In this document: positions 53,049 to 62,154 of the stretch, piece after piece | Layout of the letters: each line of letters opens with the position of its first letter | Position numbering within the stretch: the first letter of the stretch is position 1 | Assembly: GCF_004801395.1 (NCBI RefSeq) | Contig: NZ_SSOA01000008.1 | Span: forward strand, 62,001-126,000 | Length of the DNA stretch: 64,000 nt | DNA from: Gillisella terrae | Lineage (GTDB): Bacteria; Pseudomonadota; Alphaproteobacteria; Rhizobiales; Rhizobiaceae | Direction: 5' to 3' | Notes under the pieces: generated by a model | The model's database searches: none | Told to the model about the DNA's origin: nothing | The model's input: the letters and a program-made list of their open reading frames with translations, nothing else | Translations under genes and position numbers: made by a program

Positions 53049-53813
53049 CTAATGCAGCGTATGCTGGTCTGGTGCCTTGCTTTGGCTTTTCTTTTTGCGG
53101 CGTGCCATCATGTTCAGCCCCTCGACCAGCGCCGAGAAGGCCATGGCGGCGTAAATATAGCCCTTTGGCACATGGAAGCCCATGCCATCGGCAATCAACG
53201 TCATGCCGATCATCATCAAAAAGCCCAGAGCCAGCATGACTACGGTGGGGTTTTTCTCAATGAAGCGCCCCAGCGGATTGGCGGCCAGCAACATAGCGGT
53301 GACGGCAACAATCACCGCAATAACCATGATGATGACATGCTCTGTCATGCCAACGGCGGTGATGATGCTATCGACCGAAAACACCAGATCGAGCAGCAAA
53401 ATCTGACCAATCACCGCGCCCATTGTGGCTGTGGTTGAGGTGGTGAGAAACTCGCCGTCCTTGTCAACCGGGTCCACAGTATGGTGGATTTCCTTGGTGG
53501 CCTTCCAGACCAGAAAAAGACCACCAGCAATAAGGATCATGTCTTTCCATGAAAAGCCGTGGTCAAACAGCGTAAAGACTGGATCGGTGAGTTTGACGAT
53601 CCAGGCCACGGTGCCCAGCAGGGCCAGTCGCATGACAAGGGCAAGACCAATGCCGATCCGCCTTGCTTTTTCCCGCTGTTGGGCCGGAAGTTTGTTGGTC
53701 AGGATGGAAATAAAAACCAGATTGTCGATGCCAAGCACAACCTCCATGGCGATGAGGCTGATAAGGGCGATCCACGCCGCTGGGCTGCTGGCTAAAACCA
53801 AAATGTCTTGCAT
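53049..53813 (-). CDS. TerC family membrane protein
   Basis: A 254-residue integral membrane protein with about seven helices. Conserved acidic motifs of the family are clear: [16 protein letters not shown] (about 23-38) and [17 protein letters not shown]. TerC/Alx-type proteins are linked to metal (manganese) export or cotranslocational metalation and to tellurite resistance; this one looks like the YgdQ/YkoY group. The leader (53814-53860) has a CTCCGC/GCGGAG hairpin but not the conserved core of the yybP-ykoY manganese riboswitch. It is upstream of the SLC13 gene on the same strand. Confidence 0.93.
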   Translation of the reverse strand: MQDILVLASSPAAWIALISLIAMEVVLGIDNLVFISILTNKLPAQQREKARRIGIGLALVMRLALLGTVAWIVKLTDPVFTLFDHGFSWKDMILIAGGLFLVWKATKEIHHTVDPVDKDGEFLTTSTTATMGAVIGQILLLDLVFSVDSIITAVGMTEHVIIMVIAVIVAVTAMLLAANPLGRFIEKNPTVVMLALGFLMMIGMTLIADGMGFHVPKGYIYAAMAFSALVEGLNMMARRKKKSQSKAPDQHTLH

Positions 53814-53908
53814 ATATGTCCCCGGTCTCCACTCCGCTGGTGATGGTGTGCGGAGTTTAACGCCTATATAAGCAGGAACATGCGCCTGAGTAGAGCCATC
53901 AACCGGCT

Positions 53909-54601
53909 TTATTTTGGACCGTAGCCGAGCATGAACAGGTGCAAAGCACTGTCAATCACCATATCGACCTCTTTTTCGAGGTCCTCTGCATTGGGCTGGC
54001 CAAACAGCCTTTCCTTGAAAAACGTGCCCGTGGCCAACTCAATATACTGGCGTGCCGCCAGTTGCACATTGTCAATGTGCAGATGCCCCAGACTGACTTG
54101 TTTGTGCAAAAAGACTTCCAGAACAGAGCGGGCATTTTCTGGCCCAAATTGCATGAAGCTGCGACAGAGGCCGGGCATGCGGTCAATCACACCCAGCAGG
54201 ATGCGGATGGCGCCGGTCATCTCGCTTGTCAGAATATACATGGCAAATGTCTTGCCATATTTGTGCAGAAGATCTCGAACGTCGCCTTCTTCGGCCAAAA
54301 TATCGCGCAAGGTGGCGGCAAATTTTTGCTTGTTGGTTTCAATCAAAGCCGAGAACAGGTCTTCCTTGTTCTCAAAATAAACATAGAGCGTTCCCTTGGA
54401 GACGCCAGCCTCGCGGGTGATGTGGTTCATGCTGGTGGCATCGAACCCATAGGTCATGAACGCACGCCTTGCGCCTTCGAGAATTTGCTCTCGTTTGGCC
54501 GGGTCTGCGCCGGCCGCGAAGCGACCTGCGCCGGGCTGGCAGCGCTTTTCTGCCTCCTGCTCTTCCTGAGTACCCGTCGCGATATTGGCTTCGTGTTCCA
54601 A
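53909..54601 (-). CDS. TetR family regulator of the EmrAB-like pump
   Basis: A 230-residue repressor. After a 36-residue polar head, the TetR DNA-binding domain reads [47 protein letters not shown] (about 37-83). The C-terminal part is a helical ligand pocket with the TetR_C motif [10 protein letters not shown]. The start is TTG, supported by GAGGT 7 bases upstream. It is divergent from the efflux pair, and palindromes in the gap are its likely binding sites. Confidence 0.9.
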   Translation of the reverse strand: MEHEANIATGTQEEQEAEKRCQPGAGRFAAGADPAKREQILEGARRAFMTYGFDATSMNHITREAGVSKGTLYVYFENKEDLFSALIETNKQKFAATLRDILAEEGDVRDLLHKYGKTFAMYILTSEMTGAIRILLGVIDRMPGLCRSFMQFGPENARSVLEVFLHKQVSLGHLHIDNVQLAARQYIELATGTFFKERLFGQPNAEDLEKEVDMVIDSALHLFMLGYGPK

Positions 54602-54680
54602 AAATTAACCTCAAGATGTGTAATCGGCTGAATAAATCCTGATCGCGGCTTGATATGTGGCAAAAAACGCTCTATGTCAA

Positions 54681-54705
54681 ATCGAACCGAACGGTTTCGT
54701 TCGAT
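54681..54705. promoter_or_regulatory. Candidate TetR operator
   Basis: ATCGAAC (54681-54687) and GTTCGAT (54699-54705) are perfect arms. Inside lie a second palindrome, AACCG-AA-CGGTT (54685-54696), and AACG-GTTT-CGTT (54690-54701). Overlapping dyads of this type between a TetR gene and its pump suit a repressor binding as one or two dimers. Confidence 0.65.
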
Positions 54706-54740
54706 TAAATTTCTCTTTCGTTCCATTGATGGTGATTTTG

Positions 54741-55949
54741 ATGTCTGTATCTCCCATAAAGGGCGCAGTTCGCGCTTCAGGTGTTTCTGATGATGCTGCG
54801 CTGCAACCTGGAAGTGGACAGGAAGAGACTGTGAGCAGGCAGTCAGGTGCCTCCGCCGAGGCTGCAAGCCCCGCCGGCAAGGTTGCTGCAAAATCTGCCA
54901 AAAAGCGCAGCCCGGTTTTGCCGGTGATCCTGTTGGCGCTTCTGGCTGGCGGTGGATATTTCGGCTACAACTGGTGGACCGAAGGCCGGTTCATGGTCGA
55001 AACGGATGACGCTTATATTTCGGGTGACATTGCAACAATTTCGCCAAAGGTGACGGGCTACGTTCAAACTGTTTCGATTGCGGATAACCAGCATGTCAAA
55101 GCGGGCGACGTCATGGTTACCCTTGATGATGGTGATTATCGCATTGCCCTTCAGCAGGCCCAGAGCCAGCTTGCCACCCAGAAGCTGACCGTTGACCGCG
55201 TGGCTGCACAAGTGATCGGCGGGGAAGCCGCTGTTCAGCAGGCGCAGGCGCAGCTGCTGGCCGCTCAGGCAACCCTGCATTCGGCAGAATTGACCTTCAA
55301 GCGTGTCACCGATCTTCGGGCGCAGTCTGTCATGTCACAGGCCGAGCTGGATTCGGCAACCTCTGCGCTGGAAACCGGCAAAGCCAATGTTGCGGCCGCC
55401 GTTGCGGCTGTTGCATCGGCCAACGCCAATCTTTCCGTGCTGAAAGCGCAAAAGGCTGAGGCCGAAGCGGGCGTGAAGACGCAGGAGTTGGCTGTTGCGC
55501 AGGCCCAGCGCAATCTGGATTTCACCGTTTTGCGCGCCCCCTATGATGGCGTCATTGGCAATCTGGGTGTGCAGGTGGGCAATCTGGTGTCGAGTGGTTC
55601 GCGGCTGGCGTCATTGGTGCCGGTTGACAAGCTCTATGTGGACGCCAATTTCAAGGAAACACAGATTTCCGATATTGTTCCTGGCTCGAAAGTGAAACTG
55701 CACGTCGATGCCTATGGCAAAACGCCGATTGAAGGCACGGTTGTGTCTTTGGCCGCTGGCTCTGGTTCGGTGTTTTCCATGCTGCCGCCTGAAAACGCCA
55801 CCGGCAATTTCACCAAGATCATTCAGCGCGTTCCTGTTCGCATTGCTATCCCGCAAGACGTTCTGGACAAGGGCTTTCTGAAGGCGGGCTTAAGCGTTAT
55901 TGCTGAAGTGGATACGCGCACGGCACCAAACAAGGACAGCGCAAAGTAA
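54741..55949 (+). CDS. emrA: HlyD/EmrA-type membrane fusion protein
   Basis: A 402-residue periplasmic adaptor of a drug efflux pump. A polar N-terminus of about 55 residues precedes one anchor helix (VLPVILLALLAGGGYFGYNWW). Then comes the beta-barrel/biotinyl-like start VETDDAYISGDIATISPKVTGYV, a long coiled coil (about 130-260, Gln/Ala-rich, with KAQKAEAEAGVKTQELAVAQ) and RAPYDGVIGNLGVQVGNLVSSGSRL. It links the MFS pump downstream to an outer-membrane channel encoded elsewhere. The start is uncertain; ATG codons at 54729 and 54741 both lack a strong ribosome site. Confidence 0.92.
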   Translation: MSVSPIKGAVRASGVSDDAALQPGSGQEETVSRQSGASAEAASPAGKVAAKSAKKRSPVLPVILLALLAGGGYFGYNWWTEGRFMVETDDAYISGDIATISPKVTGYVQTVSIADNQHVKAGDVMVTLDDGDYRIALQQAQSQLATQKLTVDRVAAQVIGGEAAVQQAQAQLLAAQATLHSAELTFKRVTDLRAQSVMSQAELDSATSALETGKANVAAAVAAVASANANLSVLKAQKAEAEAGVKTQELAVAQAQRNLDFTVLRAPYDGVIGNLGVQVGNLVSSGSRLASLVPVDKLYVDANFKETQISDIVPGSKVKLHVDAYGKTPIEGTVVSLAAGSGSVFSMLPPENATGNFTKIIQRVPVRIAIPQDVLDKGFLKAGLSVIAEVDTRTAPNKDSAK

Positions 55950-55973
55950 AGCGCGGAGTGCGAGGCAAGCGCT

Positions 55974-57551
55974 ATGGCAGCGACAGTGACACCCACCGCG
56001 CAGGCGGCTCCATCCGACACCATTGATCCACGGGTCATGATTGGCTTTATTGCCATGGTGTTTGGCATGTTCATGGCGATCCTGGATATCCAGATCGTCT
56101 CGGCTTCCCTGTCCGAAATTCAGGCTGGCCTTGGGGCGGGCACGGAAGAGGTGGCCTGGGTGCAGACCGCCTATCTGATTGCCGAAGTGATCATGATTCC
56201 CTTGTCGGGGATTCTGGCGCGGATTCTGTCAACGCGGGTGCTTTTCACGCTGGCGGCCGCAGGCTTTACGCTGTCGAGCGCGCTGGCGGCGACCGCGACC
56301 GATATCAATCAGATGATCATCTATCGTGCCATTCAGGGCTTTATCGGCGGTGGTATGATTCCGTCGGTGTTTGCGGCAGCTTTCACGATCTTTCCGCCGT
56401 CAAAGCGCAGCTTTGTCTCGCCGTTGATTGGTCTTGTCGCGACCCTTGCGCCCACGATTGGCCCAACCGTTGGCGGCTATATTAGCCACGCCATGTCCTG
56501 GCACTGGCTGTTTCTGGTCAATGTTATTCCCGGCATCATCGTGTCTTTGACCGTTTGGTCCTTCGTGGATTTTGACAAGCCAGATCGCTCGCTGCTGAAG
56601 AAATTCGACTGGTGGGGGCTGTTGGCCATGGCGCTGTTTTTGGGTGCGATGGAATATGTGCTGGAAGAGGGCAACAGCAAGGACTGGTTCAATGACCAGC
56701 GGATTGTCTGGGGTGCCATTGTCATGACCGCAGGTGGCATCCTGTTTTTCTATCGGGCCTTCACCCAGGAATTGCCAATCGTTGATCTGAAAGCCTTCAC
56801 CAATCGCAATTTTGCCTTTGGGTCGCTGTTTTCCTTCGTAATGGGCATTGGTCTCTATGGCTTGACCTATCTCTATCCTCTCTACCTCGCGCGGGTGCGT
56901 GGCTATGACAGTCTGGCCATCGGTGAAACCATGTTCGTATCCGGTCTCGCCATGTTCATGACGGCACCAATCGCGGGCAGGCTTTCGGTCAAGATGGACC
57001 CGCGCATCATGATGGCGTCAGGCTTTATCAGCTTTGGCGTGGGTACCTATATGGTCACCGGATTGACGGCTGATTGGGATTTTTATGAGCTGCTGATTCC
57101 GCAGATCTTGCGCGGCTGTGGTCTGATGATTTGCATGGTGCCGATCAACAATATTGCGCTGGGCACCTTGCCGCCAGAGCGCATCAAGAACGCGTCCGGG
57201 CTCTATAACCTCACCCGTAATCTGGGCGGTGCTGTTGGCCTTGCCATTATCAACACCATGCTGACCCAGCGCACCGATGAGCATTATGCCCGATTGGTTG
57301 AACATGTGAACCCCAGCAATCCGGCTGCCATGAACTGGCTTGCTCAGGTATCTGGTCGGCTTGGCATGTTTGGTCTGGATGGCGATGCCGCAGCGCTGAA
57401 AAAACTGGCAGGCATGGTCAATCAGCAGGCGTGGATCATGGCATTTATTGATGTGTTTCTTGGGCTTACCGTGCTTTTTTGTATCCTGACCGTGATGACG
57501 AGCCTGATTAAAAAGCCTTCTGCGGTGGTGCCCGCAGACGCGGGCCACTGA
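55974..57551 (+). CDS. emrB: EmrB/QacA (DHA2) multidrug efflux transporter
   Basis: A 525-residue, 14-helix proton-coupled drug exporter of the major facilitator superfamily. Visible blocks are FGMFMAILDIQIVSASLSEI with the conserved helix-1 Asp, VAWVQTAYLIAEVIMIPLSG, IYRAIQGFIGGGMIPSVF, and the antiporter motif C region FVSPLIGLVATLAPTIGPTVGGY. It starts 24 bases after emrA, forms an operon with it, and is followed by an intrinsic terminator. Confidence 0.95.
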   Translation: MAATVTPTAQAAPSDTIDPRVMIGFIAMVFGMFMAILDIQIVSASLSEIQAGLGAGTEEVAWVQTAYLIAEVIMIPLSGILARILSTRVLFTLAAAGFTLSSALAATATDINQMIIYRAIQGFIGGGMIPSVFAAAFTIFPPSKRSFVSPLIGLVATLAPTIGPTVGGYISHAMSWHWLFLVNVIPGIIVSLTVWSFVDFDKPDRSLLKKFDWWGLLAMALFLGAMEYVLEEGNSKDWFNDQRIVWGAIVMTAGGILFFYRAFTQELPIVDLKAFTNRNFAFGSLFSFVMGIGLYGLTYLYPLYLARVRGYDSLAIGETMFVSGLAMFMTAPIAGRLSVKMDPRIMMASGFISFGVGTYMVTGLTADWDFYELLIPQILRGCGLMICMVPINNIALGTLPPERIKNASGLYNLTRNLGGAVGLAIINTMLTQRTDEHYARLVEHVNPSNPAAMNWLAQVSGRLGMFGLDGDAAALKKLAGMVNQQAWIMAFIDVFLGLTVLFCILTVMTSLIKKPSAVVPADAGH

Positions 57552-57575
57552 TTTTTCGAAATCCACCGCCGTGGA

Positions 57576-57615
57576 GAAGCCGTCGCATTCCCCCCGATGC
57601 GGCGGCTTCTTTTTT
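57576..57615 (+). terminator. Intrinsic terminator of the emrAB operon
   Basis: GAAGCCGTCGCAT (57576-57588) pairs with ATGCGGCGGCTTC (57597-57609) with one G-T pair, followed by a T tract. Confidence 0.88.
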
Positions 57616-57623
57616 CATAAATC

Positions 57624-57639
57624 TGAGGTACGTACATCA
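57624..57639. promoter_or_regulatory. Candidate LacI-family operator upstream of the regulator
   Basis: TGA-G-GTACGTAC-A-TCA is palindromic except for one pair and has the central CG typical of LacI sites. A second dyad, AAACC (57642-57646) and GGTTT (57655-57659), follows at once. The position, 60-75 bases before the regulator, suits autoregulation. Confidence 0.5.
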
Positions 57640-57700
57640 AAAAACCGTTTACGTGGTTTGCGTTCTCCTTTAAAGGAGATGTTGCGCTCAAGGAGGGGTG

Positions 57701-58723
57701 ATGAAACCGACCGTTCACAGCATTGCCGCTCATGCCGGTGTCAGCCTCGCCACGGTGGATCGCGTGTTAAACGCGCGTCCCGGCGTTCGTGCTGCAACAC
57801 GGGCGCGGGTGGAAGCGGCGGTGGAAGCCCTGGGCTTTGTGCGCGATGTGGCGGCGGCCAATCTGGCCAAGGGCCGAATTTATCCTTTCACCTTCATTTT
57901 GCCCGCCAACGACAATTCCTTCATGCGAGAATTGCGCAGCCAGGTGCTGGATGCCGCCAGCCGGGCAGGGGTGGAGCGGACCCGTATTGATATTGTCGAT
58001 GTGCCCGCCTTTGATGGGGCGGCTCTTGTGGCTGCCCTTCAACAGGTGGCTGAAACCGGCCCCGCCGGTGTTGCGCTGGTGGCGGTGGATGCGCCCGAAG
58101 TTGCAGAAGCGGTCGCACAGCTTCGCCAATCAGGCGTTCCGGTGGTGACACTGGTGTCTGATCTCTCCAGCTCCGAGCGCGATCATTTTGCCGGCATTGA
58201 TAATATTGCAGCGGGCCGCACGGCGGCAAGCTTGCTGGGGCGTTTTCTGAGCGGGTGCTCAGGCTCTGTCGCCATTTTGGCAGGCTCCATGCTGGTGCGC
58301 GACCATCGCGAGCGCTTTGAGGGTTTTTGTGCGGTGATGGCGGCAGAATTTCCATCGCTCACACTGCTGCCCGTACTGGAAGGGCTGGATGATCCGCTCC
58401 GGGTGGAGGCACTGTTGCGCGAGCAATTCGCAAGCCATGACATTCTTGGGCTTTACAGTCTGGGTGCCGGTAACCGTGGTCTGGTGCGGGCGCTGGAGAC
58501 GTTGGAGGCCAGCAAGCGCCCTGCGGTGATTGCCCATGAGCTGACGCAGACGACGCGGGCAGCGCTGGAGAGGGGGTTGATGGATGCGGTGCTCAATCAG
58601 GATGCCGGCCATGAGGTGCGAAGCGCCATCCGGGTGCTGAAGGCCAAGGCCGATGGTGCGGCCGTGGTGGCAGCCCAAGAGCGTATTCGGCTCGACATAT
58701 TTTTGAAGGATAACCTGCCTTAA
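57701..58723 (+). CDS. LacI family regulator of the xylose genes
   Basis: A 340-residue repressor. The N-terminal LacI helix-turn-helix and hinge read VHSIAAHAGVSLATVDRVLNARPGVRAATRARVEAAVEALGF (about 5-46). A periplasmic-binding-protein-like sugar domain follows (DNSFMRELRSQVLDAA and HFAGIDNIAAGRTAASLLGRF). AGGAGG lies 4 bases before the ATG. It is 28 bases upstream of xylB on the same strand, so it is part of the operon it likely controls; the inducer is probably xylose or a derivative (inference). Confidence 0.9.
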   Translation: MKPTVHSIAAHAGVSLATVDRVLNARPGVRAATRARVEAAVEALGFVRDVAAANLAKGRIYPFTFILPANDNSFMRELRSQVLDAASRAGVERTRIDIVDVPAFDGAALVAALQQVAETGPAGVALVAVDAPEVAEAVAQLRQSGVPVVTLVSDLSSSERDHFAGIDNIAAGRTAASLLGRFLSGCSGSVAILAGSMLVRDHRERFEGFCAVMAAEFPSLTLLPVLEGLDDPLRVEALLREQFASHDILGLYSLGAGNRGLVRALETLEASKRPAVIAHELTQTTRAALERGLMDAVLNQDAGHEVRSAIRVLKAKADGAAVVAAQERIRLDIFLKDNLP

Positions 58724-58751
58724 CGTGTGGCAGGTGATGGAGGAATAGATC

Positions 58752-60200
58752 ATGTATCTCGGTTTGGATCTCGGCACCTCGGGTGTCAAAGCCATGTTGA
58801 TGGACGGCGACCAAAAGGTGATCGGCTCTGGCCACGGCGCGCTCACCGTCTCGCGGCCGCATTCTGGCTGGTCGGAGCAGGCACCTCAGGATTGGATTTC
58901 GGCCTGTGAAGAGGCAATCGCTGGCCTCAAAGCGCAGTTTCCCAAAGAGCTTGCTGCCGTCAAGGGTATCGGCCTGTCCGGTCATATGCATGGCGCAACG
59001 CTGATTGATGCGCAAGATCAGGTGCTTCGCCCCTGCATTTTGTGGAATGACACGCGCTCCCATCAGGAGGCAGCCATGCTGGATGCCGATCCGCGCTTTC
59101 GCGCGTTGACCGGCAATATCGTCTTTCCGGGCTTCACTGCGCCCAAGCTGGTGTGGGTGAAAAACAACGAGCCTGAGATTTTCGGCAAAGTGGCCAAGGT
59201 GCTGCTGCCCAAGGATTATCTGCGGCTATGGCTGACGGGAGAATATCTCTCTGACATGTCGGATTCGGCGGGCACGTCCTGGCTGGATACCGGCAAGCGG
59301 GCTTGGTCAAAAGAGCTTCTGGATGCGACGGTTCTTTCCGAACAGCAGATGCCGAGGCTGGTGGAAGGCACCGCGCAGGCGGGCACATTGCGCAGCGAGC
59401 TTGCGAGCAAATGGGGCCTTGGTAGCAATGTTGTGGTGGCGGGTGGCGCTGGCGATAACGCGGCCTCTGCCTGCGGCATGGGTACGGTGGCCGAAGGCCA
59501 CGCTTTTGTCTCGCTTGGCACATCGGGCGTGCTGTTTGCCGCCAATGGCTCCTATCTGCCCAAGCCGGAAAGTGCCGTGCATGCCTTTTGCCATGCGCTG
59601 CCCAATACATGGCACCAGATGGGCGTGATCTTGTCGGCCACCGATGCGCTCAACTGGTATTCCGGCATTAGCGGCCAATCGGCGGGCAATCTGACCGCAG
59701 AACTGGGGAATGAGTTGCAGGCACCCACTGGCGTGACCTTCCTGCCTTATCTCTCCGGCGAGCGTACTCCCCATAATGATGCGGCGATCCGGGGTGCCTT
59801 CATCGGCCTTGGTCATGATTCCTCTCGTTCCGTGCTCACCCAAGCCGTGCTGGAAGGCGTCAGCTTTGCCATTCGCGATAGCCTTGAAGCGCTGAAATCC
59901 GCAGGCACATCACTATCGCGCGTCACCGCCATCGGTGGTGGTTCGCGCTCGCGCTATTGGCTGGCATCCATTGCCACAGCCCTTGGCATTCCGGTGGATG
60001 TGCCAGCCGACGGCGATTTTGGTGCAGCCTTTGGTGCCGCCCGCCTGGGGCTGATTGCAGCAACAGGGGCTGATCCGGTTTCCGTCTGCTCGGCACCTGT
60101 GACGGAAGCGGTGGTGGAACCCGTATCCGCTTTGCAAGAGGGCTATGAGGCGGCCTATCAGCGCTATCGGGCGCTGTATCCAGCGATCAAGTCGCTTTGA
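58752..60200 (+). CDS. xylB: Xylulokinase
   Basis: Phosphorylates D-xylulose to xylulose 5-phosphate. The 482-residue FGGY-family kinase has GLDLGTSGVKAML at the start, GLSGHMHGATLID with the XylB-typical His, CILWNDTRS, the FGGY signature region YLSGERTPHNDAAIRG and GGGSRSRYWLASIATALGIPV near the C-terminus. GGAGGAATAG precedes the ATG. It follows the LacI gene and is upstream of the GNAT gene and xylA. Confidence 0.96.
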   Translation: MYLGLDLGTSGVKAMLMDGDQKVIGSGHGALTVSRPHSGWSEQAPQDWISACEEAIAGLKAQFPKELAAVKGIGLSGHMHGATLIDAQDQVLRPCILWNDTRSHQEAAMLDADPRFRALTGNIVFPGFTAPKLVWVKNNEPEIFGKVAKVLLPKDYLRLWLTGEYLSDMSDSAGTSWLDTGKRAWSKELLDATVLSEQQMPRLVEGTAQAGTLRSELASKWGLGSNVVVAGGAGDNAASACGMGTVAEGHAFVSLGTSGVLFAANGSYLPKPESAVHAFCHALPNTWHQMGVILSATDALNWYSGISGQSAGNLTAELGNELQAPTGVTFLPYLSGERTPHNDAAIRGAFIGLGHDSSRSVLTQAVLEGVSFAIRDSLEALKSAGTSLSRVTAIGGGSRSRYWLASIATALGIPVDVPADGDFGAAFGAARLGLIAATGADPVSVCSAPVTEAVVEPVSALQEGYEAAYQRYRALYPAIKSL

Positions 60201-60218
60201 TCTGTTTGGGGATTGGCC

Positions 60219-60653
60219 ATGACGCTGGTTTTGCAACGTATAGAAGACATCCTGCCCGTTGACGTCAACGACCTCGAGTTGTTGGCGCAGCAAGAGGGTT
60301 TTTCTCATGTTGCAAGGCTTGTTGCAGAGTGGAATGACGGGTTTCGGTTTGACCGTTTAGGGGAAATGTTAATGGCTGGCTGCCAAGGCGACATGCTTGT
60401 GGCCATTGGCGGGGTGACGATTGATCCGGCGCATCAAGACGCGCTGCGCATGCGTCGCTTTTATGTGCATCCCGATTACAGACGCCAGGGGATCGGGCGT
60501 ATTTTGGCGAAAGCTTTGCTGGATCACGCCCTGTCTTTTCATCGGCCTTTGTTTGTTCATGCCGGAACGGCTGTTGCACCCGTGTTCTGGGAATCGCTGG
60601 GCTTCAGTAAGCATGAGCAGGACGGCCACACTCATCAATTCAAGAGAGTTTAA
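60219..60653 (+). CDS. GNAT family N-acetyltransferase inside the xyl operon
   Basis: A 144-residue single-domain acetyltransferase. The acetyl-CoA site is clear in [26 protein letters not shown] (RxxGxG at about 96-101), with the C-terminal [14 protein letters not shown] block. GGGGA precedes the ATG at 60219. It sits 18 bases after xylB and 17 bases before xylA, so it is a true operon member. Its target is unknown; a role in acetylating a sugar or detoxifying a by-product is only a guess. Confidence 0.88.
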   Translation: MTLVLQRIEDILPVDVNDLELLAQQEGFSHVARLVAEWNDGFRFDRLGEMLMAGCQGDMLVAIGGVTIDPAHQDALRMRRFYVHPDYRRQGIGRILAKALLDHALSFHRPLFVHAGTAVAPVFWESLGFSKHEQDGHTHQFKRV

Positions 60654-60670
60654 AATCAGGAGGAATACCC

Positions 60671-61978
60671 ATGAGTACAGGTTTTTTTGGCGATATCACC
60701 AAAATCAAATATGAAGGCGAGGGCAGCACCAATCCGCTGGCCTTTCGCCACTACAATCCCGATGAAGTGGTGCTGGGCAAGCGGATGGAAGACCATTTGC
60801 GTTTTGCCATCGCCTATTGGCACACATTTGTTTGGCCGGGCACCGACCCGTTTGGCGGCAACACGTTTGAACGCCCGTGGTTTGAAGACAGCATGAAGGC
60901 TGCGAAATTGAAGGCCGATGTTGCCTTTGAATTCTTTCAGTTGCTTGGCACGCCTTACTATTGCTTCCACGACGCCGATGTGCGCCCTGAAGGTGCCAAT
61001 TTTGCGGAAAACACCAAGAACCTCAACGAGATCGTTGATTATTTCGCCCAAAAGCAGGCTGACACCGGCGTGAAACTGCTGTGGGGCACGGCCAACATGT
61101 TCTCGCACCGCCGCTATATGTCGGGCGCTGCCACCAATCCTGATCCCGATGTGTTTGCTTTTGCAGCCGCCACGGTGAAGACCTGCCTTGACGCCACCCA
61201 AAAACTCGGCGGCGAAAACTACGTGCTCTGGGGCGGTCGTGAAGGTTATGAAACCCTGCTCAATACCGACCTGAAGCAGGAACTGGACCATATGGGCCGT
61301 TTCCTCAACATGGTGGTGGAGTATAAGCACAAGATCGGCTTCAAGGGCGCGATCCTGATCGAGCCAAAGCCGCAGGAACCTTCCAAGCACCAGTATGATT
61401 ATGATGTGGCCACGGTTTATGGCTTCCTCAAGAATTATGGTCTTGAGAAGGAAGTGAAGGTCAATATCGAGCAGGGGCATGCGATTTTGGCCGGTCACAC
61501 CTTTGAGCATGAGCTGGCGCTGGCCAATGCACTGGGCATTTTCGGCTCGATTGATATGAACCGCAACGATTACCAATCCGGCTGGGATACCGACCAGTTC
61601 CCCAACAATGTGCCGGAAATGGCGCTGGCCTATTATCAGGTGCTGCAAGCCGGTGGCTTCACCACAGGCGGTACCAATTTTGATGCCAAGCTGCGTCGCC
61701 AGTCGATTGATCCGGCGGATCTGCTGATCGGCCATATCGGCGGCATGGATTGCTGCGCGCGTGGCCTGAAGGCGGCTGCCAAAATGGTGGAGGACAAGGC
61801 TCTGTCTGCACCGCTGGACAAGCGCTACAGCGGCTGGAACAGCGATAGTGCCAAGGACATGCTGGCCAATGGCACGCTGGAAAGCATTGCCGCGCGCGTG
61901 GAGAAGGACAATATCAATCCGCAGCCAGTGTCCGGCCAGCAGGAATGGCTGGAAAACGTGGTCAATCGCTACGTTTAA
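60671..61978 (+). CDS. xylA: Xylose isomerase
   Basis: Interconverts D-xylose and D-xylulose. The protein is 435 residues (E. coli XylA is 440). Active-site blocks are intact: [13 protein letters not shown] (catalytic His and Asp, about 97-109), [39 protein letters not shown] with metal-binding Glu, and [32 protein letters not shown] lies before the ATG. It ends the first xyl transcription unit, with a terminator after it. Confidence 0.98.
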   Translation: MSTGFFGDITKIKYEGEGSTNPLAFRHYNPDEVVLGKRMEDHLRFAIAYWHTFVWPGTDPFGGNTFERPWFEDSMKAAKLKADVAFEFFQLLGTPYYCFHDADVRPEGANFAENTKNLNEIVDYFAQKQADTGVKLLWGTANMFSHRRYMSGAATNPDPDVFAFAAATVKTCLDATQKLGGENYVLWGGREGYETLLNTDLKQELDHMGRFLNMVVEYKHKIGFKGAILIEPKPQEPSKHQYDYDVATVYGFLKNYGLEKEVKVNIEQGHAILAGHTFEHELALANALGIFGSIDMNRNDYQSGWDTDQFPNNVPEMALAYYQVLQAGGFTTGGTNFDAKLRRQSIDPADLLIGHIGGMDCCARGLKAAAKMVEDKALSAPLDKRYSGWNSDSAKDMLANGTLESIAARVEKDNINPQPVSGQQEWLENVVNRYV

Positions 61979-61994
61979 TCAACTTGCAGTCGTT

Positions 61995-62027
61995 GGCGGG
62001 GGAAGGTATTTGCCCCGCCAGCTTTTT
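61995..62027 (+). terminator. Intrinsic terminator after xylA
   Basis: GGCGGGG (61995-62001) pairs with CCCCGCC (62013-62019), followed by AGC and five T. Confidence 0.8.
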
Positions 62028-62105
62028 GCCTTTGCCCGCTTTTCAGCGGCGATTTTTTCTTTTTCACCTTCGTGACCACAAAACCGCTTCACAGCGTCGA
62101 GAGAA

Positions 62106-62135
62106 TTGAATACACCACCTGTAACGTTTCAGTAT
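62106..62135 (+). promoter_or_regulatory. Candidate promoter with LacI-type operator
   Basis: TTGAAT (62106-62111) and CAGTAT (62130-62135) are spaced by 18 bases. The near-perfect palindrome CTG-T-AACGTT-T-CAG (62119-62132) overlaps the -10 box and has the AACGTT centre typical of LacI-family sites, so this second unit is probably repressed by a LacI protein. Confidence 0.6.
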
Positions 62136-62154
62136 CATTTTGGAGGAGATGCAT

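Noticed and set aside
53814..53880. yybP-ykoY manganese riboswitch before terC
   Set aside because: A small CTCCGC/GCGGAG hairpin is present, but the conserved riboswitch core is not seen and the leader is too short.
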